In this document: piece after piece, positions 1 through 8,566 of the stretch
How the letters are laid out: the number at the start of each line of letters is the position of its first letter
Position numbering within the stretch: the first letter of the stretch is position 1
From: Sediminispirochaeta bajacaliforniensis DSM 16054
GTDB lineage: Bacteria > Spirochaetota > Spirochaetia > DSM-16054 > Sediminispirochaetaceae
DNA: 64,000 nt
Direction: 5' to 3'
Assembly: GCF_000378205.1 (NCBI RefSeq)
Contig: NZ_KB899407.1
Span: 186,001 to 250,000, forward strand
The notes under the pieces: model-generated
Database searches by the model: none
Seen by the model: only the letters and a program-made list of their open reading frames with translations
Told to the model about the DNA's origin: nothing
Translations under genes and position numbers: made by a program

Positions 1-236
1 GAAAGCGCTTTTCCCAATCGCTGTATATCGGTATCAGTAAGTCGCGGACCTACTACCGCACAGCAATGTGCACACTTAAGGCAGTCGATGCGCCTGAAAG
101 CTTCATCGTGAAGTTCCTGCATAACCGCCGCAAGCTCTTTCGGTGCCACGCGCCGCAGTTTTCGTACAAGGTCCCGATAAAGACGACCACGACTTTCCGC
201 CGTCTGGATCAAGATACGGTATTCAGGATCCATCAT
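1..236 (-). CDS. YkgJ-type cysteine-cluster protein, N-terminal part (runs off left edge)
   Basis: Read leftwards from the ATG at 236, this open frame stays open to base 1. An AGGAAAA Shine-Dalgarno lies just upstream, and a second in-frame ATG is at 233. The first 59 residues end in the cysteine cluster CLKCAHCC (C52, C55, C58, C59), the CxxCxxCC signature of the YkgJ/putative zinc- or iron-chelating family. The rest of the protein is outside the window. Family members are thought to bind metal or an Fe-S cluster, but the reaction is unknown. It is divergent from the FeoC-like gene at 291, with 54 bases between the starts, so the two may share a regulatory region. Confidence 0.75.
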   Translation of the reverse strand, partial: MMDPEYRILIQTAESRGRLYRDLVRKLRRVAPKELAAVMQELHDEAFRRIDCLKCAHCCAVVGPRLTDTDIQRLGKAL

Positions 237-290
237 CACCCTTTTCCTCCCACGCTTTTTTTACTATCTTGATCATAATAGGAAGGTGCC

Positions 291-554
291 ATGCAATATC
301 GCTCCATATTACAACAGATTAAAAAAGAGGGAATGGTTGATAAAGCATCCATCGCCGAAAAGCAAGAAACTACGGTGGCTATGATCGAAATGCTCCTCAC
401 TGAATTGGAACGACTCGGGTACCTGCAACGAGATGCCCTTGCCCGCTGCAGCGGAGCCTGTACTCATTGCTCTTCGGGCTGTACCTTTGCCCATGTCGGG
501 CTGCCGCAAAACTTCTGGACCATAACAAACAAGGGCGAACGCCTCATATCCTGA
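291..554 (+). CDS. FeoC-like winged-helix protein with Cys cluster
   Basis: 87-residue protein with an AGGAAGGTG ribosome site. Residues 1-48 look like the winged helix of FeoC (alternating helices, then a LERLGYLQR wing). Residues 53-64 hold four cysteines (C53, C57, C60, C64; C-x3-C-x2-C-x3-C) in the loop where FeoC proteins carry an oxygen-sensitive Fe-S cluster. The tail reads like the end of a second strand (LTxKGxR type). FeoC proteins act on FeoB or its stability, or as small transcription factors. Here the gene is not next to feoAB: both feo sets lie more than 40 kb away. Its 3' end overlaps the convergent ankyrin gene by 91 bases. Confidence 0.7.
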   Translation: MQYRSILQQIKKEGMVDKASIAEKQETTVAMIEMLLTELERLGYLQRDALARCSGACTHCSSGCTFAHVGLPQNFWTITNKGERLIS

Positions 555-2131
555 AAGACAGGAGAGAGGTCAAGAGGACTCTTGCCTGCAATATCCCGGT
601 TTTCGGGAGAGGCCCCCTTTTCCAACAGCAATTTCGCAACAGCAAGGTAATCATGCCGTGCCGCCCAATGAAGGGCACTCCTTCCCCGTATATCCGGCAA
701 ATCCACATTCACTCCGGCCCGAAGCAGGGTAAGAACACACCAGACATCACCACCTGAAGCGGCCTCAATTAATGGAGTGGAACCATCCTTGGTCAGGTAA
801 TCCCCATGGGCCCGTGCAAGCAGTACATCCTCCAGCAGTCGAGCATCCCCCTGCTCAACAGCATAGTCGACGGCCCGTTTTCCCGAAGGACCAGAGGCAT
901 CGGGATTTACCCCAAGAGAAATAAAAAGCTTCAACAGCGCTTCCCGCCGCGGATCATCCCGATCGAAATCGAGAAATATCTTATGCCAAAAGGGTTCGCC
1001 ATGAGAGTCGGGGAAGTGAATGCTACCGGTCTCTCTTACGATAGTTTGGAGTTCCAGTCGTAATAGCGATACATCTCCAACATGGAGCAACTCAGAAAGA
1101 ACTGCCAAACGGTGGGAGTCTAGAAGAGTATCCTCCGCTGGAAATTGTAGGGTGGAGAGGAGAGAAGACGCTTCGCCCAACAGGAGGTCCCCATCTGCTG
1201 CGGGATGAGAGGAATCGACCATGGAGAAAAGCGATACAACGAAAAGCTGATCCCCCTGTTTGAGATAAAGACGACCTTCTGCGCCGGTCTCTACACCATC
1301 GGGAGCAGAGAAAAAGGGCTGAAACCAGATAGTATCGGCAAAGAAATCTCCCACGGCGACCTTTTTTGCAATGGCAAACGGCATTCCCGGTCGCAGAGGA
1401 AGATAGGTATCGTTTCCATTGACCGCCTTCTCCATACGGACCTTGATACAGCTTGCCATGGCAATCGGGTCCCGACGAATATCATAGCCCGGACCGACCC
1501 GTTTTCGATCATATCCCAGCCCCCGAAGAAATCCCTCATCCCCATATACCAAGGTCCGAGCCAAGGGGGTCGATCCTGAAGGCAGGAGCTTCCAGGCAAC
1601 ATCGGGCAGAAGAATCGAAACGCCGTCCCCCAGTCCACGTCGTTTTAGAAAGGTGGGAAAGGGGAAAAAGCGAGGCACCGCCTTTTTCATGTCTTCCTGG
1701 TTGTCAATCGCAAGAAAGGCGTTTAGGATCGCCCTATTTCTTTCGTTAACAGAATCATTACCCAACCTTTTTCCAAAGGCGGATTCGGCAAGTGCCCACC
1801 CCTTCTCAGTGAGAAAGGAGACACACGACATATAGATCATTGAGGAAAATCCGGTTCCCTCCCCGGTAAACCAGCGATGCGGCATGGGAAGGGCCTTCCC
1901 CTCATTACAGGCCTCAATCCAGGCGCGGACACGGGCCCCATCGTAGAGAAGGGTTATGTCGGCAAGGGGCGGATAGGGAATCTCATAGCGGTCATGCACC
2001 TGTACTATAGCTTGAGATAGTTCCTCCATCGACAAGGGAGAGGGACGATGATTCTCGGGAAGCGAAAAGCCCCAGCCGGAAAAGCAAAGAAGAAGGAGCG
2101 CCACGGCAGCCCCTCTTTGCAGCTCAACCAT
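464..2131 (-). CDS. Exported ankyrin-repeat protein
   Basis: About 555 residues from the ATG at 2131, chosen because it starts a clean signal peptide (MVELQRG, then a run of A/L, then FSGWGFS). An in-frame ATG at 2158 lies further inside the upstream gene. The first 400 residues match nothing I recognise. Residues around 415-540 form about four ankyrin repeats (GSTPLIEAA, GRSALHWAA, AKLLLEKGAS, GKSPLDLS). The start overlaps the end of the gene at 2124-3227 by 8 bases, so the two are probably co-transcribed and both are exported. Ankyrin repeats suggest protein-protein binding in the periplasm or at the surface; the function is unknown. Confidence 0.75.
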   Translation of the reverse strand: MVELQRGAAVALLLLCFSGWGFSLPENHRPSPLSMEELSQAIVQVHDRYEIPYPPLADITLLYDGARVRAWIEACNEGKALPMPHRWFTGEGTGFSSMIYMSCVSFLTEKGWALAESAFGKRLGNDSVNERNRAILNAFLAIDNQEDMKKAVPRFFPFPTFLKRRGLGDGVSILLPDVAWKLLPSGSTPLARTLVYGDEGFLRGLGYDRKRVGPGYDIRRDPIAMASCIKVRMEKAVNGNDTYLPLRPGMPFAIAKKVAVGDFFADTIWFQPFFSAPDGVETGAEGRLYLKQGDQLFVVSLFSMVDSSHPAADGDLLLGEASSLLSTLQFPAEDTLLDSHRLAVLSELLHVGDVSLLRLELQTIVRETGSIHFPDSHGEPFWHKIFLDFDRDDPRREALLKLFISLGVNPDASGPSGKRAVDYAVEQGDARLLEDVLLARAHGDYLTKDGSTPLIEAASGGDVWCVLTLLRAGVNVDLPDIRGRSALHWAARHDYLAVAKLLLEKGASPENRDIAGKSPLDLSPVFQDMRRSPLFVMVQKFCGSPTWAKVQPEEQ

Positions 2132-3227
2132 CGGCAGGCTCCATGATCCTGGCGACAAACTCGGTACGCTTCTGGGTCAACATCGCTTCGGAAGCAAGGA
2201 TATCATCCTCCATCCCCTTCCAACGACGCAAAAGCGCAGACAGCTTCATCTTGATTGGTTCCGGGGCGTCATAGACGGGAAACCGACCGGGAAGCAGGGC
2301 AAGATACCACCCCTGAAAGATCCACATGGTTGCCACCCTGTTTCGGTAGATCAAAAGATCAAACTCACTACCTTGTTCGGGGTCCGGAGCATTGTCCTCG
2401 GCTCCCTGTATCATTTGGTCCAAACCGTCGATAAACGACTCAAAGTTTTCCTGTTGGGAAAGCAGGGTCTGGTAACGGGTATCAAGGAATTTCATCATCC
2501 GCTGATCGATACCGTAGCCAAGCATCATAACGCTGTCCATCTGATCCCGAAAAAAGGAATCGGCGAGAAAAAATTCGGCGCCCTCCAGAGTTTTATCCGA
2601 AGCATCAAGGTAAAATTCGATGACAGAATCCTGCACCATCAAGGCGTCACGGATGTAAAGAAACTCCTCGGAAAGGTTTCTTCCGTTAATAAACTGGACG
2701 ATGCTGTTGTGGTTGGCGTCGTAGAATTGCTTCAAAAGATTTGCAAACTGTGCAACGGCAACAGCGGTTGCTACGCCTTCCTCATCGAATGCCCGCTTCG
2801 AGAGGACAAGGCGAATCGTCTCATCATTGCCATCAGGGGTGAATTTCGGCTCAATGACGGGAAAAAGCGATGGGAAATCATCCCCCGCAGCATAGGTGCC
2901 AATTGAAAAAGCCCCTTCAGCAAAGGCTTTTGTACCGTAATCGCGGGCGTCTATCAGATAGGGATGGGGATCTTCGTCTTTATCAAGGTAGTCGCCCAAA
3001 ACCGAAAAAAGTTCTTGAGCCCGTTGCTCCTCTAAAGGCGAAAAAGAATCCTCCAACGCACCAGAAGGAAAGAATCTCACATCAAAAAGAGGGTAGACGG
3101 AAGTAACAAGGGTATCGAAATGTTCCTTGTACAGGGCCTCCAGTCCGGGATCGGCCCAAAGAGGTGAGCTAAGGCACAAAAAAAGTCCCAAACAAATCAA
3201 CAAGATGATTCTGCGTTTTTTCTCCAT
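2124..3227 (-). CDS. Exported protein of unknown function
   Basis: 367 residues. The start MEKKRRIILLI is followed by a hydrophobic stretch ending near SSPLWA-DP, a typical signal peptide cleaved after about residue 25. No lipobox cysteine is present. The mature part is rich in Asp, Phe and Leu and looks mainly helical; no domain was recognised. It is followed directly by the ankyrin protein gene (8-base overlap), which suggests a two-gene exported pair. Upstream, 64 bases separate it from the M20 peptidase gene, so it could also sit at the end of that transcript. Confidence 0.65.
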   Translation of the reverse strand: MEKKRRIILLICLGLFLCLSSPLWADPGLEALYKEHFDTLVTSVYPLFDVRFFPSGALEDSFSPLEEQRAQELFSVLGDYLDKDEDPHPYLIDARDYGTKAFAEGAFSIGTYAAGDDFPSLFPVIEPKFTPDGNDETIRLVLSKRAFDEEGVATAVAVAQFANLLKQFYDANHNSIVQFINGRNLSEEFLYIRDALMVQDSVIEFYLDASDKTLEGAEFFLADSFFRDQMDSVMMLGYGIDQRMMKFLDTRYQTLLSQQENFESFIDGLDQMIQGAEDNAPDPEQGSEFDLLIYRNRVATMWIFQGWYLALLPGRFPVYDAPEPIKMKLSALLRRWKGMEDDILASEAMLTQKRTEFVARIMEPADG

Positions 3228-3291
3228 ATGCTAAGTGTAACAGGTATAGGGACCCTTACAAACGGACTTTTTTAAATTCTATCCATTTCTA

Positions 3292-4491
3292 TCAGAGCTT
3301 CGACAACAGAGCACAGCAGTCAACAAGTTGCTGTTTTTCGATGTATTCATTCTTCCCGTGGGCCCTGTCAATCGAACCCGGTCCCCAGATCAAGGAGGGA
3401 ATCCCGGCCTGGTCATATTTCCCCGCCTCGGTACCAAACGCGACGGTTGTAGCAGGTTGGGGAATTTTGTTACCTGCGACCATCATGGCTTGATAATAGC
3501 CATATGCCATAGAGGCCTTCGGGCTAAGCCCGGGAAGAAAGGAGTCGAGCCGATGGGTAAACACCAACTTCTTTCCGTTAGGGAGTGTCTCTGACAGGTG
3601 GCGGGAAAAGTCTTCAATATGTTGCAGGTATTGCTGGGGGTCCTCCCAGGGAAGGGCCCGTGCCTCCCAGCCCAATTCACACTGCTCTGCCACGACGTTG
3701 ATTGCCGTTCCCCCATGAATGGTCCCAAGGGAAATGGTTGAATAGGGGGGATCGAAACGCCGGGCTTCCGGGTCCTGGGAACTCCGGCTTTGTATCTCTC
3801 CGGCAAATCTCTGAAGTTCGGCAATAAGATGATTTGCCCCATAGATGGCGTTTGCCCCGGAGGCAGGACGGCTGGAATGGGCGGATACACCTTTAACGGT
3901 GGTGATATAGCGTGATGCACTTTTATGTCCGTCTGCGGGCTGCAGCAAGGTAGGCTCTCCAACAAGCACCGCATCGGGACGGGGGAGGCAAGAACCCAAT
4001 TCGGCGATAAGATCGTCGACGCCAATACATCCGATCTCCTCGTCATAGGTAAAGGCAAGATGAATCGGCTCCTTATCGCAACCCGATCGTTCTTCGATCC
4101 AGAGAGGGACCAGCGCAAGAATAGCGGCAAGAAAACCCTTCATATCGCAGGCACCCCGTCCATACAGCCTCTCTTCCCCACACACCTGGCGGGGAGTCAG
4201 TACAAAGGGGTCCGAATCCCAGCCTGCGCCGGATGCGGGGACAATATCGGTATGCCCGGAGAGCAGCACGCCTCCATCCCGGCTTTCCCCTAGGGTCACG
4301 AAAAGATTATTACTGTGCGAACGACCGGCGGAGACCTGCTTGGGGGATAAACCATACGAAACAAGGTAATCGGCAATGTATGTGATGATATCCGCATTAT
4401 CCGAACCGCTTACACTTCTGAAGGAAACGAGATCCGACAAAATGCGCAGCAATTCCCGGGAAATCTTTTCCAATTGTTGTTCCATGAACAT
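3292..4491 (-). CDS. M20 family acetylornithine deacetylase-like metallopeptidase
   Basis: 399 residues, the usual length for ArgE/DapE-type enzymes. Metal-site motifs are visible: LSGHTDIVPA (first His and Asp), GRGACDMKG (bridging Asp), TYDEEIGC (Glu pair; the first Glu is the general base), and the late AHGKNEY motif with the last metal-binding His. The family hydrolyses N-acyl amino acids with two zinc ions in the cytoplasm. The gene starts 3 bases after the TetR regulator stop, and lies in the same orientation as the NRAMP-like transporter, DapA-like aldolase and epimerase-like genes. A role in that catabolic set is therefore as likely as arginine synthesis; no other arg gene is near. 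Confidence 0.85.
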   Translation of the reverse strand: MFMEQQLEKISRELLRILSDLVSFRSVSGSDNADIITYIADYLVSYGLSPKQVSAGRSHSNNLFVTLGESRDGGVLLSGHTDIVPASGAGWDSDPFVLTPRQVCGEERLYGRGACDMKGFLAAILALVPLWIEERSGCDKEPIHLAFTYDEEIGCIGVDDLIAELGSCLPRPDAVLVGEPTLLQPADGHKSASRYITTVKGVSAHSSRPASGANAIYGANHLIAELQRFAGEIQSRSSQDPEARRFDPPYSTISLGTIHGGTAINVVAEQCELGWEARALPWEDPQQYLQHIEDFSRHLSETLPNGKKLVFTHRLDSFLPGLSPKASMAYGYYQAMMVAGNKIPQPATTVAFGTEAGKYDQAGIPSLIWGPGSIDRAHGKNEYIEKQQLVDCCALLSKL

Positions 4492-4494
4492 ATA

Positions 4495-5094
4495 TCATTT
4501 TCCATTAAGCATCTTTGTTGCTTCTTCAATCATCCCCTCAACAACATCATTGTTGGTGAGGTTTATCGAGAGGGACTGGCTCATGGTGCACCTATTCGAA
4601 GCATAGAAAAACGAAACGGCAGTGATGACGAACATATAGGTCTCGAAAGAGACCTCACGAGAGAAGGATCCCAGCTCCTGCCCCCTTGCATAGAGTCTAC
4701 GCAAATGTTTATAAGGCCTTTCTTTGAATCCCTTTACCTTTTCCGTATGTTTTCCATCAAGCATATTTTCCCACACGAAGATCTTCCAGAATTCCGAATG
4801 TTCCTGATGAAAATGCACATACCGTTTCAATATGATTCCGGTGAGGGATGGGATATCCTCATCGGTTAGGTCCATAAACTGTTCATCAACTTCGATGATA
4901 AGCATATAGGTACGTTTCCATACCTCGATGAAAAGGTCTTCTTTGCTGCCGAAATAGGCGTAGATGCGTTCCTTATTGCTCTTAGCCTTTTTCGCAATAT
5001 TATCTACACGTGCACCGTGAAACCCCGACTTGGCAAATTCCTCTACCGCGGCCTTGAAAATACGTTCCTTTGTGTCCCTGCTCCGTTTTTGCAT
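4495..5094 (-). CDS. TetR/AcrR family transcriptional regulator
   Basis: 199 residues from the ATG at 5094. This start puts the helix-turn-helix (KERIFKAAVEEFAKSGF ... VDNIAKKAKSNKERIYAYFGSKEDLF) about 8 residues in, as in most TetR proteins. An upstream in-frame ATG at 5124 is possible but has no ribosome site. The C-terminal ligand domain is typical in length (about 130 residues) but gives no hint of the effector. It lies between the NRAMP-like transporter and the M20 deacetylase, all in one direction. The palindrome at 8549-8564 in the promoter of this gene set is the best candidate operator; the inverted repeat at 5127-5164 just upstream is another. Confidence 0.85.
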   Translation of the reverse strand: MQKRSRDTKERIFKAAVEEFAKSGFHGARVDNIAKKAKSNKERIYAYFGSKEDLFIEVWKRTYMLIIEVDEQFMDLTDEDIPSLTGIILKRYVHFHQEHSEFWKIFVWENMLDGKHTEKVKGFKERPYKHLRRLYARGQELGSFSREVSFETYMFVITAVSFFYASNRCTMSQSLSINLTNNDVVEGMIEEATKMLNGK

Positions 5095-5126
5095 GACAAT
5101 CCCATCGGATTCAAATTTTAGCATTG

Positions 5127-5164
5127 ATATAAAGAGCAATACCAGTACGTATTGCTCTTTATAT
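5127..5164. promoter_or_regulatory. Perfect 15-bp inverted repeat upstream of the TetR gene
   Basis: Left arm 5127-5141 reads ATATAAAGAGCAATA; right arm 5150-5164 is its exact reverse complement; the spacer is 8 bases. It fills the gap between the end of the NRAMP-like gene (5188) and the TetR start (5094). There is no T-run after it on the minus strand, so a classical terminator is unlikely. It could be an operator for autoregulation or an RNA hairpin that lowers read-through between transporter and regulator. Confidence 0.5.
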
Positions 5165-5187
5165 GCTAATCCCGACCGCATTCTAAC

Positions 5188-6399
5188 TCAACCGATGAAG
5201 GCCATCAATTGGTTATAGGAGAGATAACTTATCCAGAGGATGGCCAGCACGGCGATGACATTGGTAACAGGTTTGTTGGTATGCTCCTGCAACACGTCTT
5301 TGTTGTTTCCAAGAAGCAGGAGCACGATGGCAACCAACGGCCCTCCCAGAATTGTCGAGGCCTGGGCAACCACGAGCACCTCTATGGGGTTCGTCTTCAG
5401 TATCACGGCAAGGGTGGTGCTGAAAAGTAGAAGCAAGGTTGTAAATACCTTCACGGAAATGTCGTTGAGGCTTTTACCAAGCCCGAAGCCGTCGGAAAGG
5501 AACATCCCGCCGAGAACGGCATTTGAGACAAAGGAAGAAAAGGAGGCTGCCAATAGCCCAAAGAGGAAAAGCAATTTTGCCAAAGGCCCCAGCAGCGGCT
5601 CAAGCTGGATTGCCATGTCAACGGCGCTCTTGACCCCGATACCCCGCGGTGCAAGAACCGCCGCCGATGTAATCATGATAAGGGCCGCCAGGCCACACAA
5701 AATGACGATTCCTATGGTCGCATCCCGCTGTGCTTTTTTTAGAAACGCAGCACTCCATCCCTTTCCCTGTACCAGGTAGGCCTGATATGCGGCAGCTGCA
5801 ATGCTAAAACTTGTTGCGGATATGGCAATGACGAGGCCCCATATTTTAGGCTGAGAAGGAACAAGCCCTAAGGCTATCTTTCCAACACTGGGAGCAGCCA
5901 TAAAGACGTTCGCTATGAAGGCAACAATCATAATCACAACCAAGGTCATCATCACCTTTTCGAGCAGCTTGTAAAAATCCCGCGATATCCAAATAAAGAG
6001 AAGGGCAATAATGGTAAAAATCGGTGCCCACAGCATCATGCCACCACCGAACATTGCATCCATTGCAAGGCCAACACCGATATTGTTCCCTGTCTGGAAG
6101 CCCCCCGCAATAAGAAATACGCTCAAGCCGACCACCACTGCCAGAACAGGATGCTGTTTTGTTCTGACGATGTTTAAGAGTGAATCATCATTCAGACAAC
6201 CGATCCTTGCAGCCATTCTGGTAAATGTCGCCATGAAAACCCCTGCGATAACAACTGCCCAAAGCACGCTATATTCCATCAGCGCGCCGGATTTGCTGCT
6301 TACCGTGATGCTTCCCGGGCCAAGGACCGTGGCGGCTGTTATCACCCCCGGTCCAAGTAAGAAGGCCAATCGAGATATCCCTTTTTCCTTTTTATCCAT
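5188..6399 (-). CDS. NRAMP-fold transporter lacking the canonical metal-binding motifs
   Basis: 403 residues with about 11 membrane segments and an overall NRAMP (LeuT-fold) pattern starting FLLGPGVITAAT. In true Mn/Fe NRAMPs, TM1 carries D-P-G-N and TM6 carries M-P-H. Here TM1 reads G-P-G-S at residues 27-30, and TM6 has A-A-Y-Q at about 203-206, so the metal-coordinating Asp, Asn, Met and His all appear to be missing. That argues against transport of a transition metal by the known mechanism. The gene is 12 bases downstream of a DapA-like aldolase and in the same set as an epimerase-like protein and a deacetylase, so an organic substrate or another cation is possible. The assignment to the fold is firm; the substrate is unknown. 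Confidence 0.75.
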   Translation of the reverse strand: MDKKEKGISRLAFLLGPGVITAATVLGPGSITVSSKSGALMEYSVLWAVVIAGVFMATFTRMAARIGCLNDDSLLNIVRTKQHPVLAVVVGLSVFLIAGGFQTGNNIGVGLAMDAMFGGGMMLWAPIFTIIALLFIWISRDFYKLLEKVMMTLVVIMIVAFIANVFMAAPSVGKIALGLVPSQPKIWGLVIAISATSFSIAAAAYQAYLVQGKGWSAAFLKKAQRDATIGIVILCGLAALIMITSAAVLAPRGIGVKSAVDMAIQLEPLLGPLAKLLFLFGLLAASFSSFVSNAVLGGMFLSDGFGLGKSLNDISVKVFTTLLLLFSTTLAVILKTNPIEVLVVAQASTILGGPLVAIVLLLLGNNKDVLQEHTNKPVTNVIAVLAILWISYLSYNQLMAFIG

Positions 6400-6411
6400 A
6401 GATTCCCCCTT

Positions 6412-7470
6412 TTAGTTTGTTAGCCATTGGTCAATATGTAATGATATAAATGCATCATCCTGGAGTTCAGGATATGCACCAATCACCCTTTCAATCTCTC
6501 CCATCTGGGACGGTGATAGTTCCAAAGAAGGATCAAGGCAACGTCTCGATTCAAGAAGCCCCTGCCGGCGAAGGATCTCATAGACCCCTGGGATTACCCC
6601 GGCGAAATCGTTCTGTGCATCGAAAATAGCGGCATTTGCATCGGTAATCTTTTGGGCCCGTTCCAGCAGCTCAAAAGGGATATCCGAGCCCTCTGCCTTA
6701 AGCTTCTTGATCTCCTCAAGTAGTTCCACCGCCTTGCTGGTCCAGACACACCAGTGTCCCAACAGACCGCCGGAAAAGCGTAGTGCCCTACCCGCTTTCT
6801 CTGAACACGGGTAGGATGAAAGCAGATCGAAAACAATGCTATCATCGTTTCCTGTGTACAAAGCGACCTCATGGCCGCGCCCTGCCTCCGAGATTCCCTG
6901 AACAACATCGAGGGTTTTATAGCGGTTGAAGGGCGCCACCTTAATGCCAAGCACATTGGGAATCGACGCAAAGTCTTTCCAGAACTCGCGAGACAGGGGA
7001 ATACCGCCGACCGCAGGCTGCAGATAAAATCCGAACAAGGGGATCTCGTTTGCAACCTTTCTGCAATGTTCAAGGATGCTATCGGAGCTCTTTCCCTTGA
7101 AAGTTGCAAGACTAAGAAGCCCAAGATCGAAACCCTTTTCTCTGAGAAGTCCGGCCTCCAAAACGGCAGCCTCCGTATTTCCACAAACACCACCGATCTT
7201 TAGTATCTGCCGTCCTTTTTTTGCAGCGTAAGAGGAAATTTCCCCGGAAACGAAGGTGAGGAAGTCCCGGAAAAAGTCAGGCCGTTCCCGAATCTCAAAC
7301 TGCGTGGTATGGACTGCAGCTGCAATCCCTCCTACCCCGGAATCGATGTAGTAGCGGAGCAGGGCGCGTTGATGCAAGGGATCAAATGTACCATCTTCAT
7401 GCAAGGCAAGGGGAATTGCCGGAATAGCCATTCCCTGGAAAAGCAGACGACGAATTTCTTTCATGTTCAT
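6412..7470 (-). CDS. DapA/NanA family class I aldolase-like protein
   Basis: 352 residues, longer than DapA (about 290) but common for sugar-acid members of the family. The Schiff-base lysine is seen in GIKVAPFNRY, and the conserved tyrosine in FGFYLQPAVGG. The N-terminal family motif GTTGE is replaced by AVHTTQF, so this is probably not dihydrodipicolinate synthase. The family makes or splits carbon-carbon bonds of pyruvate-type substrates, or dehydrates sugar acids. It lies 11 bases after the epimerase-like gene and 12 bases before the NRAMP-like transporter, in what looks like one operon. The substrate cannot be read from the sequence. Confidence 0.82.
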   Translation of the reverse strand: MNMKEIRRLLFQGMAIPAIPLALHEDGTFDPLHQRALLRYYIDSGVGGIAAAVHTTQFEIRERPDFFRDFLTFVSGEISSYAAKKGRQILKIGGVCGNTEAAVLEAGLLREKGFDLGLLSLATFKGKSSDSILEHCRKVANEIPLFGFYLQPAVGGIPLSREFWKDFASIPNVLGIKVAPFNRYKTLDVVQGISEAGRGHEVALYTGNDDSIVFDLLSSYPCSEKAGRALRFSGGLLGHWCVWTSKAVELLEEIKKLKAEGSDIPFELLERAQKITDANAAIFDAQNDFAGVIPGVYEILRRQGLLESRRCLDPSLELSPSQMGEIERVIGAYPELQDDAFISLHIDQWLTN

Positions 7471-7481
7471 AAGGTCCGCTC

Positions 7482-8540
7482 CTAGAATATCCCGTTTCGG
7501 GAGGCAAAATGGGTCGGTTTATCAAGGGAAGCCCCCCCGATCTCCAGCCAATGGGCAATCCACTTCACCATTGTCAAAAGACTCACATGCGGGTAACCAA
7601 AAAGAGAAGCGGCATACGAAGCATTGTTCAGCAAGGCGGTACCACCTTCCTCCCCCTCGAGCCTCAATGGTCTGTTGAAAAGTCGGCTAAAAAGCTCTGC
7701 CACATACCTGATAGAGACTGTTTCGGGCCCGGTAATATTGATGATATTCGCTGGTGATGTGCAGTGAGCAAAGGAAAGCAGGGTTTGGTTGATGACGTCT
7801 CCCTGCCATATCACGTTTACGTTTCCCATGGAAAGGTCTATAACCTCCTGGTTTTTCACCTTTTCTCCAATCTCCCGCAGCACACCGTAGCGAAGATCAA
7901 TTGCATAGTTGAGGCGCAGAATGGAGATCGGAGTCTCATTCTTTTTGCTGTAATACTGGAAAATCCGTTCCCGTCCGAGGGCGCTTATTGCATATTCTCC
8001 TTGGGGATGAAGGGTATCGGCCTCTATAGAACCGCCGCAGTTGACGGGAACCAGGCCGTATACGTTTCCCGTTGAGTAGACGACAATAGCACTATCGGCA
8101 TAGCGCCTTGCTACATAATCGGGAACAAGGGTGTTCATTGCCCAGGTTTCCTCTTCCGAGCCGCAGGTCCCGAATTTTTTACCGACCATAAACACAACGT
8201 TTTTTGCATCGGGAAGCTGCTTTACCGCAGCAGGATCGGAAAGATCACAACTGATGGTCTCTATTCCCTTCTCTTCGAGTTGTGTCCTTTTCTCCGGATT
8301 ACTAAAACGAGAGACCCCGATGATCCGCCTCGGTACGCCTGCAGCTATAGATGCCTTTTTTGCAGCCAGTGCCAACTGAACACCAATCTTGCCCCCAACC
8401 CCCAAAATTATGAGGTCGCCCTCCAAGTTTTTTTGAAAGTCGATAAGCGGCTTCGATGGCAGACTCATGAGATCATCCAGCTCCTCTTCGGATTCAATGT
8501 ATTCAGGGAGTCTCTCCCTTTTCAGATACGACATAAGCAT
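7482..8540 (-). CDS. NAD(P)-dependent epimerase/dehydratase-like protein
   Basis: 352 residues, extended SDR fold. The nucleotide-binding loop is GVGGKIG at about residue 50; the catalytic Ser/Thr region is VVYSTGNVYG. The usual YxxxK active-site motif reads Y-A-I-S-A, so the lysine appears to be replaced by alanine. The first 40 residues form an N-terminal extension before the Rossmann fold. It is the first gene behind a near-consensus promoter (8567-8596). Two starts are possible, ATG 8540 and ATG 8534; the GGAGAG ribosome site favours the second slightly by spacing. It probably acts on a sugar or sugar acid together with the DapA-like aldolase. Confidence 0.8.
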   Translation of the reverse strand: MLMSYLKRERLPEYIESEEELDDLMSLPSKPLIDFQKNLEGDLIILGVGGKIGVQLALAAKKASIAAGVPRRIIGVSRFSNPEKRTQLEEKGIETISCDLSDPAAVKQLPDAKNVVFMVGKKFGTCGSEEETWAMNTLVPDYVARRYADSAIVVYSTGNVYGLVPVNCGGSIEADTLHPQGEYAISALGRERIFQYYSKKNETPISILRLNYAIDLRYGVLREIGEKVKNQEVIDLSMGNVNVIWQGDVINQTLLSFAHCTSPANIINITGPETVSIRYVAELFSRLFNRPLRLEGEEGGTALLNNASYAASLFGYPHVSLLTMVKWIAHWLEIGGASLDKPTHFASRNGIF

Positions 8541-8548
8541 TACTCTCC

Positions 8549-8564
8549 AACCAACTAGTTGGTT
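8549..8564. promoter_or_regulatory. 16-bp perfect palindrome, candidate TetR operator
   Basis: AACCAACTAGTTGGTT reads the same on both strands. It begins 3 bases after the -10 element of the promoter below, so it covers the likely transcription start. A repressor bound here would block the epimerase/aldolase/transporter operon. The TetR protein encoded at 4495-5094 in the same set is the obvious candidate, by inference only. Confidence 0.65.
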
Positions 8565-8566
8565 TT

